Assembly (NCBI RefSeq): GCF_017569205.1
Contig: NZ_CP071870.1
Span: 1,736,001-1,800,000 of the forward strand
Origin: Propioniciclava sp. MC1595
GTDB taxonomy: Bacteria > Actinomycetota > Actinomycetes > Propionibacteriales > Propionibacteriaceae
DNA: 64,000 nt
Direction: 5' to 3'
Made by a program: the position numbers and the translations under genes. The notes beneath the pieces were generated by a model, which saw only the letters and a list, made by a program, of their open reading frames with translations, had not been told where the DNA came from and ran no database searches. Shown in pieces: positions 16,158 to 24,391 of the stretch. The first letter of the stretch is position 1, and each line of letters begins with the position of its first letter.

Positions 16158-16626
16158 GCCGACGCTCGTCGAGGACGTCCCCCTCGACGCCGAGTTCGTC
16201 GCCGACGCGCTCGCGGCCGCCCGCGACGCCCGCCTGCTCGACGACGTCCGCGCCCGGGCCGGCACCCGGACCGCGTTCCGATCCGCGCCGATCGACGAGG
16301 CGATTCGACGACTCCGCGCCGTAGTCGTGCGCGCCGACGCACAACAAGGGGCCGTTGCCTCGACCCCGGCCGCCTGGGTGACGCCTACTGAGTACGGAAG
16401 GATCCACGACCGGCACCCCGAGACCGTGCGCCGTTGGATCCGACAAGGCCGATTCACCGCCGGCGAGACCCGGAACGACAACACCGGGCGGACCCTCGTC
16501 CGGCTCGACGCGGAACCCCCGCGAGACAGGAGAACCAACCATGAACCGCACCCGGGCACTGTCCGTCAAGCTGAACGCCCCCGTCGACGACCGCACGGCC
16601 GACGACCTCCGAACCGGCGTGACTGA
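16150..16626 (+). CDS. Island protein with helix-turn-helix, unknown role
   Basis: 158 residues. Around residues 75-115 it reads WVTPTEYGRIHDRHPETVRR, then WIRQGRFTAGETR, a MerR/excisionase-like winged helix-turn-helix, so it probably binds DNA. N-terminal part acidic-helical, C-terminal 40 residues Arg/Pro-rich and overlapping the capsid-like gene by 86 bases. The start overlaps the previous stop. It could be a regulator or a DNA-packaging factor such as a small-terminase-like protein; nothing in the sequence decides this. Confidence 0.55.
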   Translation: MGRPTLVEDVPLDAEFVADALAAARDARLLDDVRARAGTRTAFRSAPIDEAIRRLRAVVVRADAQQGAVASTPAAWVTPTEYGRIHDRHPETVRRWIRQGRFTAGETRNDNTGRTLVRLDAEPPRDRRTNHEPHPGTVRQAERPRRRPHGRRPPNRRD

Positions 16627-17602
16627 CCTCGCGGCATCCGCCACCGCCCCCAGCATCGGCCGGGCCGAACGCCTGGCCCGCGCCGCCCGTGCGGCCGAGC
16701 ACGCCCGCAACCTGGCCGACGTCGTCCCCCTCCTCGACCCCTACGCGGGCACCGAGCACAACCGGATGGCCGACCTCCAGACCGTCGCCACCCGAGCACT
16801 CGCCGGCGAGACCGAACTCGACGGCGCGGTCGCCGAGCGCCTCCTCCGCGCCGAACAGTTCGACCGGCTCACCCACGCCACCCGCGCGGCCGCGAACCTG
16901 ACCGGCCTCCGGCCCGGCTCGATCGCGCCCACCGTCGAGTTCGTGACCCCGGCCCGCTGGCTCGCCGCCTACGCCCTCCCCGCGGCCGGACTCGGACCGA
17001 TCGACACCATCCCCGCCTGGGGCAACGGCATCCCCGCCGCAACGCTCAACCCCGGATTCGACAACCCGATCACCGGGGCCGACCTCGACGTCGCCGGCGA
17101 CCCCCTGCCCTGGTCGCTCGTCGGGTTCGGCGTGAACACGTCGCGCCAGCGGTTCGACTGGGCCGCCGACAAGGGAGCCGAGTCCGAGCGCCTGTTCCTC
17201 GCGGCCGTGCACAAGGGACTGGAGAAGGCCCTCCTCGACGCCCTCGCGGCCGCCGCACCCGCGGCCGCGTCGTTCGAGGCCGCCGAGGTCGCCGCCGGCG
17301 CAACCGACTACGCCGCCGACCTCGTCGTCGTGAACCCGCAGGACGCCCCCAAGGTCACCCGCGCCTACGCGACCGCGTTCGACGGCTCCGACACCCTTCC
17401 GCCGCGGATCCTCCCGACCGCCGGCGCAACCAAGGGGACCGCGCTCGTCATGGCCTCCCCGGCCGTGTACGCCGTCGCCTCCCGCGTCGAGTGGGTTTCC
17501 GCGACCCGGCCCCGTGAGTGGGGCGTGGACGTCGCCGCCCTCATGTGGGGCCGCGCTCGCGTCCGGATCCCCGGGGCCGTGCAGAAGGTCGTCGTCGCGT
17601 GA
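16541..17602 (+). CDS. Putative HK97-type major capsid protein
   Basis: 353 residues. The first ~115 are helical and Ala-rich, like the delta domain of HK97 capsid precursors. The core then follows: LRPGSIAPTVEFVTPARW, IPAWGNGIPAATLNPGFDNP, a long helix (ESERLFLAAVHKGLEKALLD), the P-domain-like TDYAADLVVVNPQDAPKVTR, PRILPTAGATKGTALVMAS and a terminal beta strand (VRIPGAVQKVVVA). This order fits small actinophage capsid proteins. A strong AGGAGA site precedes the ATG. No separate protease is seen, so maturation cleavage, if any, would rely on a helper. It is the only virion structural gene visible. Assignment rests on fold-level pattern, not a close match. Confidence 0.65.
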   Translation: MNRTRALSVKLNAPVDDRTADDLRTGVTDLAASATAPSIGRAERLARAARAAEHARNLADVVPLLDPYAGTEHNRMADLQTVATRALAGETELDGAVAERLLRAEQFDRLTHATRAAANLTGLRPGSIAPTVEFVTPARWLAAYALPAAGLGPIDTIPAWGNGIPAATLNPGFDNPITGADLDVAGDPLPWSLVGFGVNTSRQRFDWAADKGAESERLFLAAVHKGLEKALLDALAAAAPAAASFEAAEVAAGATDYAADLVVVNPQDAPKVTRAYATAFDGSDTLPPRILPTAGATKGTALVMASPAVYAVASRVEWVSATRPREWGVDVAALMWGRARVRIPGAVQKVVVA

Positions 17603-17886
17603 TCGCCGTCGAGCCCCAGCGCACCGCGCCCACCGTCGAGTGGATGCCCGACCGGGCCCGCTCCGAACGGGAACCCGCCTACGCCGACACGGTCCGCGAG
17701 TTCGTCGCCCACCGGCTGCCCTGGGCAACCTGGACGACCGCCGCGATCATCGTCGAGGACGGCGTCCGCTGGCTCGTCGCCGAGTCCCGGTTCGACACGG
17801 ACGGCGACGCGCTCCGCGACCGGGCCGGACGACCCACCACCCGGACGGCGTCCGTCCCGCTGGCCCCCGACGAGGTCGGACCATGA
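17599..17886 (+). CDS. Small protein after the capsid-like gene
   Basis: 95 residues, beginning MIAVEPQRTAPTVEWMPDRA. Mixed alpha/beta with a beta-rich middle (AAIIVEDGVRWLVAESRF). In phages this position often holds a head-tail connector or decoration protein, but no motif shows it. GTG start overlaps the capsid-like stop; the stop overlaps the next ATG. Confidence 0.5.
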   Translation: MIAVEPQRTAPTVEWMPDRARSEREPAYADTVREFVAHRLPWATWTTAAIIVEDGVRWLVAESRFDTDGDALRDRAGRPTTRTASVPLAPDEVGP

Positions 17887-18131
17887 CCGGCCGCTACCAC
17901 GCCGACCTCGTCGCCCCCACCCCGAGCACTCGACCGGCGAACCCGGACCCGTTCGTGCGGGCCGTCGCGGCCCTCCTCGAGGACGGCGTCCCCACCCGCG
18001 ACGCCCAGCGCACCGTGGACGCGATCCGCAACCGGGAGCCCGACGCCTACCCGGACGCCCTCGCCCGCCACGGCCGACACGTTCACCCGCTCACCGCCGC
18101 GCACCACGCGGCCCAAACCCGGACGCCCTGA
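17883..18131 (+). CDS. Small island protein, unknown function
   Basis: 82 residues, helical, beginning MTGRYHADLVAPTP, with His-rich C-terminal part (RHGRHVHPLTAAHHAA). No family recognised. ATGA overlap with the previous gene. Last member of the coupled run; a hairpin follows. Confidence 0.45.
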   Translation: MTGRYHADLVAPTPSTRPANPDPFVRAVAALLEDGVPTRDAQRTVDAIRNREPDAYPDALARHGRHVHPLTAAHHAAQTRTP

Positions 18132-18185
18132 GCGTCCGAACCGCCGCGATGCTGGCCCGCTAGTCGTGGGCGGGCCCCGCGGCCG

Positions 18186-18224
18186 CCGGCCCCGAGACGA
18201 CTCCTCGGGAACCCTCGGGGCCGG
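18186..18224. terminator. Hairpin between island genes (possible attenuator)
   Basis: CCGGCCCCGAG and its exact complement CTCGGGGCCGG form an 11-bp stem with a 17-base loop. It lies between the end of the coupled gene run and the HNH gene. No T-run, so termination is uncertain. Confidence 0.4.
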
Positions 18225-18364
18225 CACCCCCAGACGGCCGCGAGTGGAACCGCGGTCCGTGGCCCGGGGCTCCCCCTGCTGCACCTTCGGATCGGGCGCG
18301 TTCCGCAGGGGTCGAGCCCCGGACCACACCCCCCACCCCCACCACCGGAAGGGAGACCCCCACC

Positions 18365-18679
18365 ATGAACCCCGGCACCCTCGCCCCCCGCCGCGGCACC
18401 CACGCCTGGAAACAACTCCGCCACGCCTGGCAACTCCGCATCGACACCAACAACGGCTGGCACTGCCGACGCTGCCTCGGACCAATCCCGCCACTCGACC
18501 CCAACGCCTGGCAACTCGGACACCCCGACGACACCACCAACCCAACCGACCGGATCCTCCTCGTCGAGATCGAACCCGAACACCCGAACTGCAACGCAAG
18601 CGCCGGCGCGGCCGAAGGAAACCGCAACCGCGACCCCGACCGACGCAAACCACCACCACCAAGCCGACAATGGCTCTGA
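18365..18679 (+). CDS. HNH endonuclease-like protein
   Basis: 104 residues with the HNH pattern: a CRRC zinc pair, a central WQLGHPDD for the first His, and EHPNCNASAGA for the Asn/Cys end, as in phage HNH proteins. Start ATG with GGAAGGGAG upstream. HNH proteins next to capsid and terminase genes are needed for DNA packaging in many phages; here there is no terminase, so it may work with a helper phage's terminase, or may bias packaging. It is one of only two virion-related genes of the island. Confidence 0.75.
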   Translation: MNPGTLAPRRGTHAWKQLRHAWQLRIDTNNGWHCRRCLGPIPPLDPNAWQLGHPDDTTNPTDRILLVEIEPEHPNCNASAGAAEGNRNRDPDRRKPPPPSRQWL

Positions 18680-18689
18680 ACGACCCCCG

Positions 18690-18720
18690 GAACGGCCCGT
18701 GAGACGATCACGGGCCGTTC
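18690..18720 (+). terminator. Hairpin after the HNH gene
   Basis: GAACGGCCCGTGA and its exact complement flank a five-base loop, ten bases after the HNH stop. A 13-bp stem without a T-run, typical of many high-GC terminators. Confidence 0.55.
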
Positions 18721-19186
18721 GCGTGTCCGTGGTCGTAGGCGAGCGCCGGGGGCCGCAGGACGGCCGCGTCGGGCCGGAGGGGGCCGTTTTTTCCTCGTCG
18801 AGGGGGTCGAGCGCAACCCCGGCCGCGATGTTGTCTCTCTCTCCCGGCCGTCGCCCTCGTCTGTCGGGTGGGCCTTGACGCCCCGTTGCCCGTGGGCGGC
18901 CCGTAACGGGCCCTAGGACGGCCGAACGGGTCGAGTCCGAGGACACGCGGAAGTGTCCGTGATCGCGTCAGAACGGCCGGGGGTGTCCTCGTGGGTTCGT
19001 CGGCGTCCGGCCCCTCGTGGTCCGGTTCCTCGTCGGCGTCCGGCCCTGGTCGGCGTCGGGCCGAGCGTGACGGTTCGTCGGCGACCGGGGTGTCACGCCC
19101 CCGTCACGGGCTCGTCACGGCGTGACAGGCGGTTCTGACTTGGGCGGCCGTCGAGCGACGGCACCCCGCCGGGAGCACGATCGCTA
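18721..19186. other. Noncoding right end of the island with direct and inverted repeats
   Basis: No gene is supported. TCGTCGGCGTCCGGCCC occurs twice exactly (18997-19013 and 19030-19046, 33 bases apart), with two partial copies at about 19048 and 19075. TGTCACGCC at 19091-19099 and its complement GGCGTGACA at 19119-19127 flank two CGTCACGG units. Such clustered repeats at an element end suit protein binding: integration, regulation or packaging. Confidence 0.5.
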
Positions 19187-19205
19187 CTTGCACGGATCTT
19201 GCACG
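19187..19205. repeat. Right integrase arm-type repeat pair
   Basis: CTTGCACGGATCTTGCACG, one mismatch from the left copy at 11519-11537, and 59 bases from attR. Confidence 0.6.
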
Positions 19206-19229
19206 CGGCCCCGATCCTGGGCATGAAAG

Positions 19230-19258
19230 AACCCGCTCCCCCTAGTGGGAAGCGGGTT
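19230..19258 (-). terminator. Terminator of tRNA-Pro carried by the island
   Basis: AACCCGCT and AGCGGGTT form a stem around a 13-base loop; on the minus strand it is followed by CTTTC. It lies just downstream of tRNA-Pro but on the island side of attR, so the island supplies the present terminator. Confidence 0.65.
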
Positions 19259-19265
19259 CGGCACG

Positions 19266-19339
<74 letters not shown>

Positions 19340-19529
19340 CCCGCGGTCAGGGTGACCCGACCACGGCGATGAACGTTACACCACCGGGGCCCCGCATGCA
19401 GAATCGGCCCACACCGCGTGGCGCGCCGAGAATCTCGGTTCGGTCACGAAGCACTATTGCCAAGGCGAGATGGCAGCCCCGAAGCTGGTCCGACCGGGCG
19501 CCGTGCCCGGTTGTGAACAGGAGGACCCG

Positions 19530-19829
19530 ATGACTGACCAGCCGCTGGATCCCCGCGACGACCGTCTCGACGACGTGGACGCCCCGCGCGACGCGGTGCT
19601 CGACCCCGACCAGCCCGTGGTCGACCTCGACCGCGTCGACGACGAGGTCGACGGCGAGCACGAGACCGCTGACGACAAGTACATCCAGGTGGTCGATGGA
19701 CGCCCCGAGACCCTCGGCGTGGAGCCGAAGGACGGCGCCGTCCCGGACGCGCCCCGTGACGACGAGCTCGGCTTCAAGGGCGACATGTACACCACCGAAC
19801 CCGGCACCGAGGGCTCCTCGCGCGCCTGA
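19530..19829 (+). CDS. Acidic hypothetical protein
   Basis: 99 residues, extremely Asp/Glu-rich (for example DDRLDDVDAPRDAVLDPDQP), with no recognised domain. A textbook AGGAGG precedes the ATG by five bases, which supports expression. It lies directly upstream of the broken methyltransferase and after tRNA-Pro, outside the island. Probably soluble and partly disordered. Confidence 0.65.
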   Translation: MTDQPLDPRDDRLDDVDAPRDAVLDPDQPVVDLDRVDDEVDGEHETADDKYIQVVDGRPETLGVEPKDGAVPDAPRDDELGFKGDMYTTEPGTEGSSRA

Positions 19830-19896
19830 GTGGCCCCTGTCGGCGATCGCGCCGACGGCACCCCGATCCCGGTCCGGGCGGTGGCAGGATGGCCCC

Positions 19897-20393
19897 ATGG
19901 CCACCGACTTCGACGCCGCCGCCCGGACGTGGGACTCCCCCGAGAAGGTGGACCGCTCCTCCAGGATCGCCGAGGCGATTGCGGACGCCGTGCCCCTCGA
20001 CCCCACTGGAGCGGCCTGGACTACGGCTGCGGCACCGGGCAGCTCACCTGGCACCTCGGGGACCGGATCCACCACCCGGTCGACCTGGCCTACTCGGCGA
20101 TGGCGTTGCACCACATCCCTGACACCGCAGCGGTGCTCGGGAACCTGACCGCGAGCCTGCACCCGGGAGGCTGGGTGGCACTGGCCGACCTCGACGCCGA
20201 CCCCGCGAACACGTTCCACGCCGACGACTTCGACGGCCACCGGGGCATCGACCGGCACGCCCTGGCCGCCTCACTGCGCGAGCTGGGCTACCTCGATGTC
20301 GCCGAGCGCACCGCGCTGCGGGTCACCAAGGCCAAGCACGGGACGGACCACACCCACGACATCTTCCTGGTCACGGGGCGACGGCCGGGCTGA
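19897..20393 (+). pseudogene. Broken class I SAM-dependent methyltransferase
   Basis: The start MATDFDAAARTWDSPEKVDR and the SAM motif LDYGCGTGQLTWHL lie in different frames, with the shift near 20000. After the motif, GDRIHHPVDLAYSAMALHHI follows directly, so about 40-50 residues that normally carry SAM motifs II and III are deleted. The C-terminal part (LHPGGWVALADLDAD to LVTGRRPG) is intact to its stop. One frameshift and one deletion are therefore visible. The 3' end overlaps eamA on the other strand by 23 bases. Confidence 0.8.
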
Positions 20394-21327
20394 GCTCCTC
20401 GCGCGCACGCTCCGCGTCCCGCCCGCTGCCGGCCTGGACGGCCGCCACGCCCGCGAGCAGCACCGTGCCGCCCAGCAGTTGCACCGGTCCGGGCAGCTCG
20501 CCCAGCAGGAGCCAAGCCCACGCGACGGCGAACACGACCTCCGTGAGGCCCACGAACGACGCCACCGTGGGGCCCAGGCGCCGGGCGGCGATGAACCCGG
20601 TCACGTAGGCCAGTGCGGCCGCCACGACGACGAGTTCGAGCAGCGGCACCCACCACGGGTACGTGCCGCCGAAGAGCCGGACGTCGGCGGTCCCGAACCG
20701 CAGCGGCACCAGCCCGGTGAGGCCGGCCACGAGCAGGGCCACCGCCCCCACGCCGAGCCCGGCCGACACGAAGGCCAGCGGCGGGATGCCGGAGGTCTCG
20801 GCCGAGGTCACGTAGTAGACCGCCATGCCGGTGGCGGCGAACAGGCCCCAGGCGACGCCCCGCAGGTCGGCCCCGGCTAGGTCGGCCGGGTTCAGGATCA
20901 CGGCCAGCCCGGCCACCGCCAACGCCATGCCCACCAGGGTCAGCGGCCCCGGGCGGCGCAACGTCCGCGCCCAGACGTAGAGCACGACCAGCACCACGCC
21001 GAGGTACTCCAGCATCAGGGCGATGCCGACCTCGATGTAGGTGATGGCGTTGAAGTAGGCCACCTGGACGGCGGCGCCACCGAAGAGCCCGTACATGAGG
21101 ATGGGGCGCCACTTCTCGCGCAGGACGTGCCAGCGCCCGCGTAGCGCGAGGGCCGCCAGCGGCGCCAGCACCAGCGAGGCGAGCCCGAGCCGCACGATCA
21201 CCGCGGCGGCGGGCGACCAGCCCGACTCCAGCAGCGGCCGGGCGAAGGAGCCGGACGTGGCGAACATCGCCGCCGAGGCGAGCGCGACCGCCAGCCCGAC
21301 GGCGCGGACCCCGGGCTGTGGCGTCAT
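20371..21327 (-). CDS. EamA/DMT-family transporter
   Basis: 318 residues with ten predicted membrane spans arranged as two EamA repeats: the first begins AVALASAAMFATSGSFARPL, the second around ADLRGVAWGLFAATGMAVYY. The repeat ends show the family pattern LEYLGVVLVVLYVW and GLTEVVFAVAWAWLLLGE. DMT carriers export metabolites or amino acids; the substrate is unknown. The ATG overlaps the stop of the upstream D-amino-acid enzyme (ATGA), so the two are co-translated and the carrier may move a related compound. Confidence 0.88.
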   Translation of the reverse strand: MTPQPGVRAVGLAVALASAAMFATSGSFARPLLESGWSPAAAVIVRLGLASLVLAPLAALALRGRWHVLREKWRPILMYGLFGGAAVQVAYFNAITYIEVGIALMLEYLGVVLVVLYVWARTLRRPGPLTLVGMALAVAGLAVILNPADLAGADLRGVAWGLFAATGMAVYYVTSAETSGIPPLAFVSAGLGVGAVALLVAGLTGLVPLRFGTADVRLFGGTYPWWVPLLELVVVAAALAYVTGFIAARRLGPTVASFVGLTEVVFAVAWAWLLLGELPGPVQLLGGTVLLAGVAAVQAGSGRDAERAREELSPAVAP

Positions 21328-22376
21328 GCGTTCATCCCGCGGGCGGCGACCGCCCACCGGTCCACGAGGCCGCCGTCGGCGAGGACCGCGTACTCGTCGA
21401 CCAGGTTGACCGCGTTGCACGCGTGGTTGGGCACGACCCGCACGGTCGAACCCAGCGGCGGCAGCGGGCGTCCGGCCAGGTCGGCCACCGCGTGGTGCTC
21501 GGACAGGATGACGATCCGCGCCTCGGGGTGGTCCAGCAGGCGACCGAACCCGGACGCCCACGCCGGCCGGTCCGCGCCCAGCACCTTGGAGCCCGAGTCG
21601 AGCACGAGGCGGCCGCCCGCGTGGCTGACCACGGTGGCGTGGCAGGTCAGCGCGATCTGGTCGGGGGTGCAGGAACCCAGCTCCCACTGCTGGGCGTCGT
21701 TGAAGACGTACACGCCGGGCCGCGACTCGGTCAGGCCGTCGCCGGTCTCGGCCAGGCTGGGCGTCGACCCGCCCGACAGCACCACCGGCTCGATCCCGGC
21801 GGCGCGCAGGGCCTCGGCCGCGGACGCCAGCGCCCCGGCCTCTCCCCCTGCCGCCGCCGCCCGGCCGCCCGGGGCGTAGCTGTGGCCCGGGAACGTGAAC
21901 GCCCCGAGCACCTCCAGCCCGCCCTCGACGGCACCGGCCGCCACCTCGCCTGCGGCCTCGGGCGCCACACCGGAGCGGTGGTGGCCCGAGTCGACCTCCA
22001 CGAGCCCGGTGACCCCCGTGCCGGCCAACCGGCGTGCCGCCTCGACCGAGTCGAAGCCGACCCGGAGCGTGGCCCGCTCGGCCAACCGCGCCAACCGACG
22101 CCGGCGGTCGTCGTCGAGCCACAGCGGGTACGCGACGAAGAGGTCGTCGAAGCCCTGCTGGGCGAACACCTCGGCCTCGCCGACGGTGGCCACGGTGAGG
22201 CCGCCGACCCCGGCGTCCTCCTGCATGTGGGCGATCTCGGGGCTCTTGTGCGTCTTCACGTGGGGGCGCAAGGCGAGGCCGCGGTCGTCGGCCCAGGCCG
22301 CGACGCGCTCGATGTTGGCCTGCAGGACGGGAAGGTCGATCGCCAGGAACGGCGTTGGGGGCAGACGGTCGACCAT
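21324..22376 (-). CDS. D-threonine aldolase / D-serine dehydratase-like PLP enzyme
   Basis: 350 residues of the fold III PLP family (alanine racemase N-terminal domain plus metal-binding D-serine dehydratase-like domain). PLP lysine is in LRPHVKTHKSPEIA near residue 42. EVDSGHHRSGV and VVLSGGSTPS mark the barrel. The metal site is given by SEHHA and VPNHACNAVNL. These enzymes cleave or dehydrate D-3-hydroxy amino acids. Substrate cannot be told from sequence. It starts one base after der's stop and is coupled to the EamA carrier. Confidence 0.82.
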   Translation of the reverse strand: MVDRLPPTPFLAIDLPVLQANIERVAAWADDRGLALRPHVKTHKSPEIAHMQEDAGVGGLTVATVGEAEVFAQQGFDDLFVAYPLWLDDDRRRRLARLAERATLRVGFDSVEAARRLAGTGVTGLVEVDSGHHRSGVAPEAAGEVAAGAVEGGLEVLGAFTFPGHSYAPGGRAAAAGGEAGALASAAEALRAAGIEPVVLSGGSTPSLAETGDGLTESRPGVYVFNDAQQWELGSCTPDQIALTCHATVVSHAGGRLVLDSGSKVLGADRPAWASGFGRLLDHPEARIVILSEHHAVADLAGRPLPPLGSTVRVVPNHACNAVNLVDEYAVLADGGLVDRWAVAARGMNA

Positions 22377-22377
22377 G

Positions 22378-23700
22378 TCAGCGCTTGCGCTTCTCCCGCG
22401 CCCGGACCTCGACGTTCACCGGGCTGCCCACGAAGCCGAACTCCTCGCGCAGGCGACGCTCGACGAACCGCTCGTACTGCGGGTCGAGCTTGCCGGAGGT
22501 GAACAGCACGAAGGTCGGCGGGCAAGCCTGCGCCTGCGTGCCGAAGAGGATCCGCGGCTGCTTGCCCGACCGCACGGGGTGCGGGTGGGCGGCGGCCACG
22601 CGGCCCAGGAAGCTGTTGAGGTTGCCCGTGGTGACGCGGGTCTCCCAGCCCTCGAGGGCGGCGTCCACGGCCTTCTTGAGCTTGTCGACGTTGCGGCCGG
22701 TCAGGGCCGAGATGTTCACGTGCGGCGCCCAGCTGAAGGCGTGGATGTCGCGCTCGACCTCGCGCTCGAGGTAGCGGCGGCGCTCGTCGTCGGTGAGGTC
22801 CCACTTGTTGTAGGCGATGACCATGGCCTTGCCGGCGTCCTCGACCATGCTCAGGATCTTGAGGTCCTGGTCGGAGATCGTCTCGGAGGCGTCGATGATC
22901 ACCACGCACACCTCGGCGCGCTCGATCGCCTGCTGGGTGCGCAGCGAGGCGTAGTACTCGTGGCCCGAGGCCTCCTTGACCCGGCGGCGCAGGCCGGCGG
23001 TGTCGATGAAGCGGTAGACCTCGCCGCCCAGCTCGACCAGCTCGTCGACCGGGTCGACGGTGGTGCCGGACGCGTTGTCGACCACCGAGCGCTGCTGGCC
23101 CGACAGCTTGTTCAGCAGCGAGCTCTTGCCGACGTTGGGCTTGCCGACGATCGCGACACGGCGGGGCCCCCCGATCTCGTCGTAGTCGGCCTCGGGCGCC
23201 TCCGGCAGGGCGTCCAGGACGGCGTCCAGCAGGTCGCCGGACCCACGGCCGTGCAGCGCCGAGACCGGGTAGGGCTCGCCCAGACCGAGGTTCCACATGG
23301 ACGCCGCCTCGGCCTCCAGGCGCTGGTCGTCGACCTTGTTCGCCGCGAGCACCACCGGCTTCTTGGCACGGCGCAGCACGCGCACGACGGCCTCGTCCTC
23401 GTCGGTGATGCCGACGGTCGCGTCGACGACGAACAGCACTGCGTCGGCGGCGCCGATGGCCAGCTCGGCCTGCTCGGCGATCTGCGCGGCCATGCCCTGG
23501 GCGTCCGAGACCCAGCCGCCGGTGTCGACGATCACGAAGTCGCGGCCGTTCCAGGTCGCGTCGTAGCTCACCCGGTCGCGGGTGACGCCGGGCTTGTCCT
23601 GCACGACGGCCTCGCGGCGGCCGATGACGCGGTTGACGAGCTGGGACTTGCCGACGTTCGGGCGTCCGACGACGGCCAGGACGGGCTTGATCTCGGTCAC
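22378..23700 (-). CDS. der: Ribosome-assembly GTPase Der (EngA)
   Basis: 440 residues with two G domains in tandem, the hallmark of Der: GRPNVGKS with DTGGW and ANKVD, then [10 protein letters not shown] with DTAGL and YNKWD. The C-terminal KH-like domain ([20 protein letters not shown]) is present. Der acts in 50S subunit maturation. The start is a GTG that overlaps the cmk stop (GTGA), a conserved cmk-der arrangement. The much longer open frame upstream is a shadow of cmk. Confidence 0.96.
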   Translation of the reverse strand: MTEIKPVLAVVGRPNVGKSQLVNRVIGRREAVVQDKPGVTRDRVSYDATWNGRDFVIVDTGGWVSDAQGMAAQIAEQAELAIGAADAVLFVVDATVGITDEDEAVVRVLRRAKKPVVLAANKVDDQRLEAEAASMWNLGLGEPYPVSALHGRGSGDLLDAVLDALPEAPEADYDEIGGPRRVAIVGKPNVGKSSLLNKLSGQQRSVVDNASGTTVDPVDELVELGGEVYRFIDTAGLRRRVKEASGHEYYASLRTQQAIERAEVCVVIIDASETISDQDLKILSMVEDAGKAMVIAYNKWDLTDDERRRYLEREVERDIHAFSWAPHVNISALTGRNVDKLKKAVDAALEGWETRVTTGNLNSFLGRVAAAHPHPVRSGKQPRILFGTQAQACPPTFVLFTSGKLDPQYERFVERRLREEFGFVGSPVNVEVRAREKRKR

Positions 23701-24368
23701 GGGCGGGACTCCTCGGCCAGGTCGGTGATGGCGTCGACGACCTCGGCCAGGGTCATGTCGGACGTGTCGAGCAGCTGGACGCCGTCGGCGGCGGTCTGGA
23801 AGTCCACCAGCGTGGAGTCGTCGCGGTCGCGACGCAGGACCTGGTCGCGCAGCTGGTCCTCGGTGATCTTCCCGGCCATGTCGCCGGCGCGGCGGCGCAG
23901 GCGCGCCTCGGGCGAGGCGGTGAGCAGGATGCGCAGGTCGGCGTCGGGGTAGACGACGGTGGTGATGTCGCGGCCCTCGGCGACGCAACCGCGCGGGTCG
24001 GAGTCCATGAGCGCCCGCTGGCGCCGCACCATGTCGGCACGGCACTCGGGGATCGTGGAGACCGCCGAGACGTTCTGCGCGGTGCGCGGCTCGCGGATCT
24101 CGGCGGTGACGTCGCGCCCGTTCACCCGCACCCAGCGCTCGTCGGGGTCGAGGCTGAGCTCGATGTCGGCGCTCGTGGTGGCCTCGATCACGGCCGCGGT
24201 GTCGTCGGGGCTGACCCCGGCGTCCAGGAACGCCACGGCCACCGCGCGGTACATCGCGCCGGTGTCGAGGTAGGACAGTCCCAGGCGCCGGGCCACCGCG
24301 CGGGCGGTCGTCGACTTGCCGGACCCGCTGGGTCCGTCGATGGCGATCACGAGGCGGTCGTCGGGCAC
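23697..24368 (-). CDS. cmk: Cytidylate kinase
   Basis: 223 residues. Converts CMP/dCMP to diphosphates. Walker A is [17 protein letters not shown], followed by [16 protein letters not shown], the CMP-binding insert, [20 protein letters not shown] and the lid RDRDDS. GTG start preceded, at six bases, by TAGACT, so this is probably another leaderless transcript and the head of the cmk-der-aldolase-carrier run. Confidence 0.96.
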   Translation of the reverse strand: MPDDRLVIAIDGPSGSGKSTTARAVARRLGLSYLDTGAMYRAVAVAFLDAGVSPDDTAAVIEATTSADIELSLDPDERWVRVNGRDVTAEIREPRTAQNVSAVSTIPECRADMVRRQRALMDSDPRGCVAEGRDITTVVYPDADLRILLTASPEARLRRRAGDMAGKITEDQLRDQVLRRDRDDSTLVDFQTAADGVQLLDTSDMTLAEVVDAITDLAEESRP

Positions 24369-24374
24369 CGGGGC

Positions 24375-24380
24375 AGTCTA
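24375..24380 (-). promoter_or_regulatory. Leaderless -10 box of cmk (TAGACT)
   Basis: Minus-strand TAGACT, six bases before the cmk GTG. Confidence 0.45.
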
Positions 24381-24391
24381 CCGGCGCAGGG

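Noticed and set aside
22378-24045. Extended Der of 555 codons.
   Set aside because: The extra N-terminus is a shadow of cmk; the GTG at 23700 overlaps the cmk stop and fits the family start.
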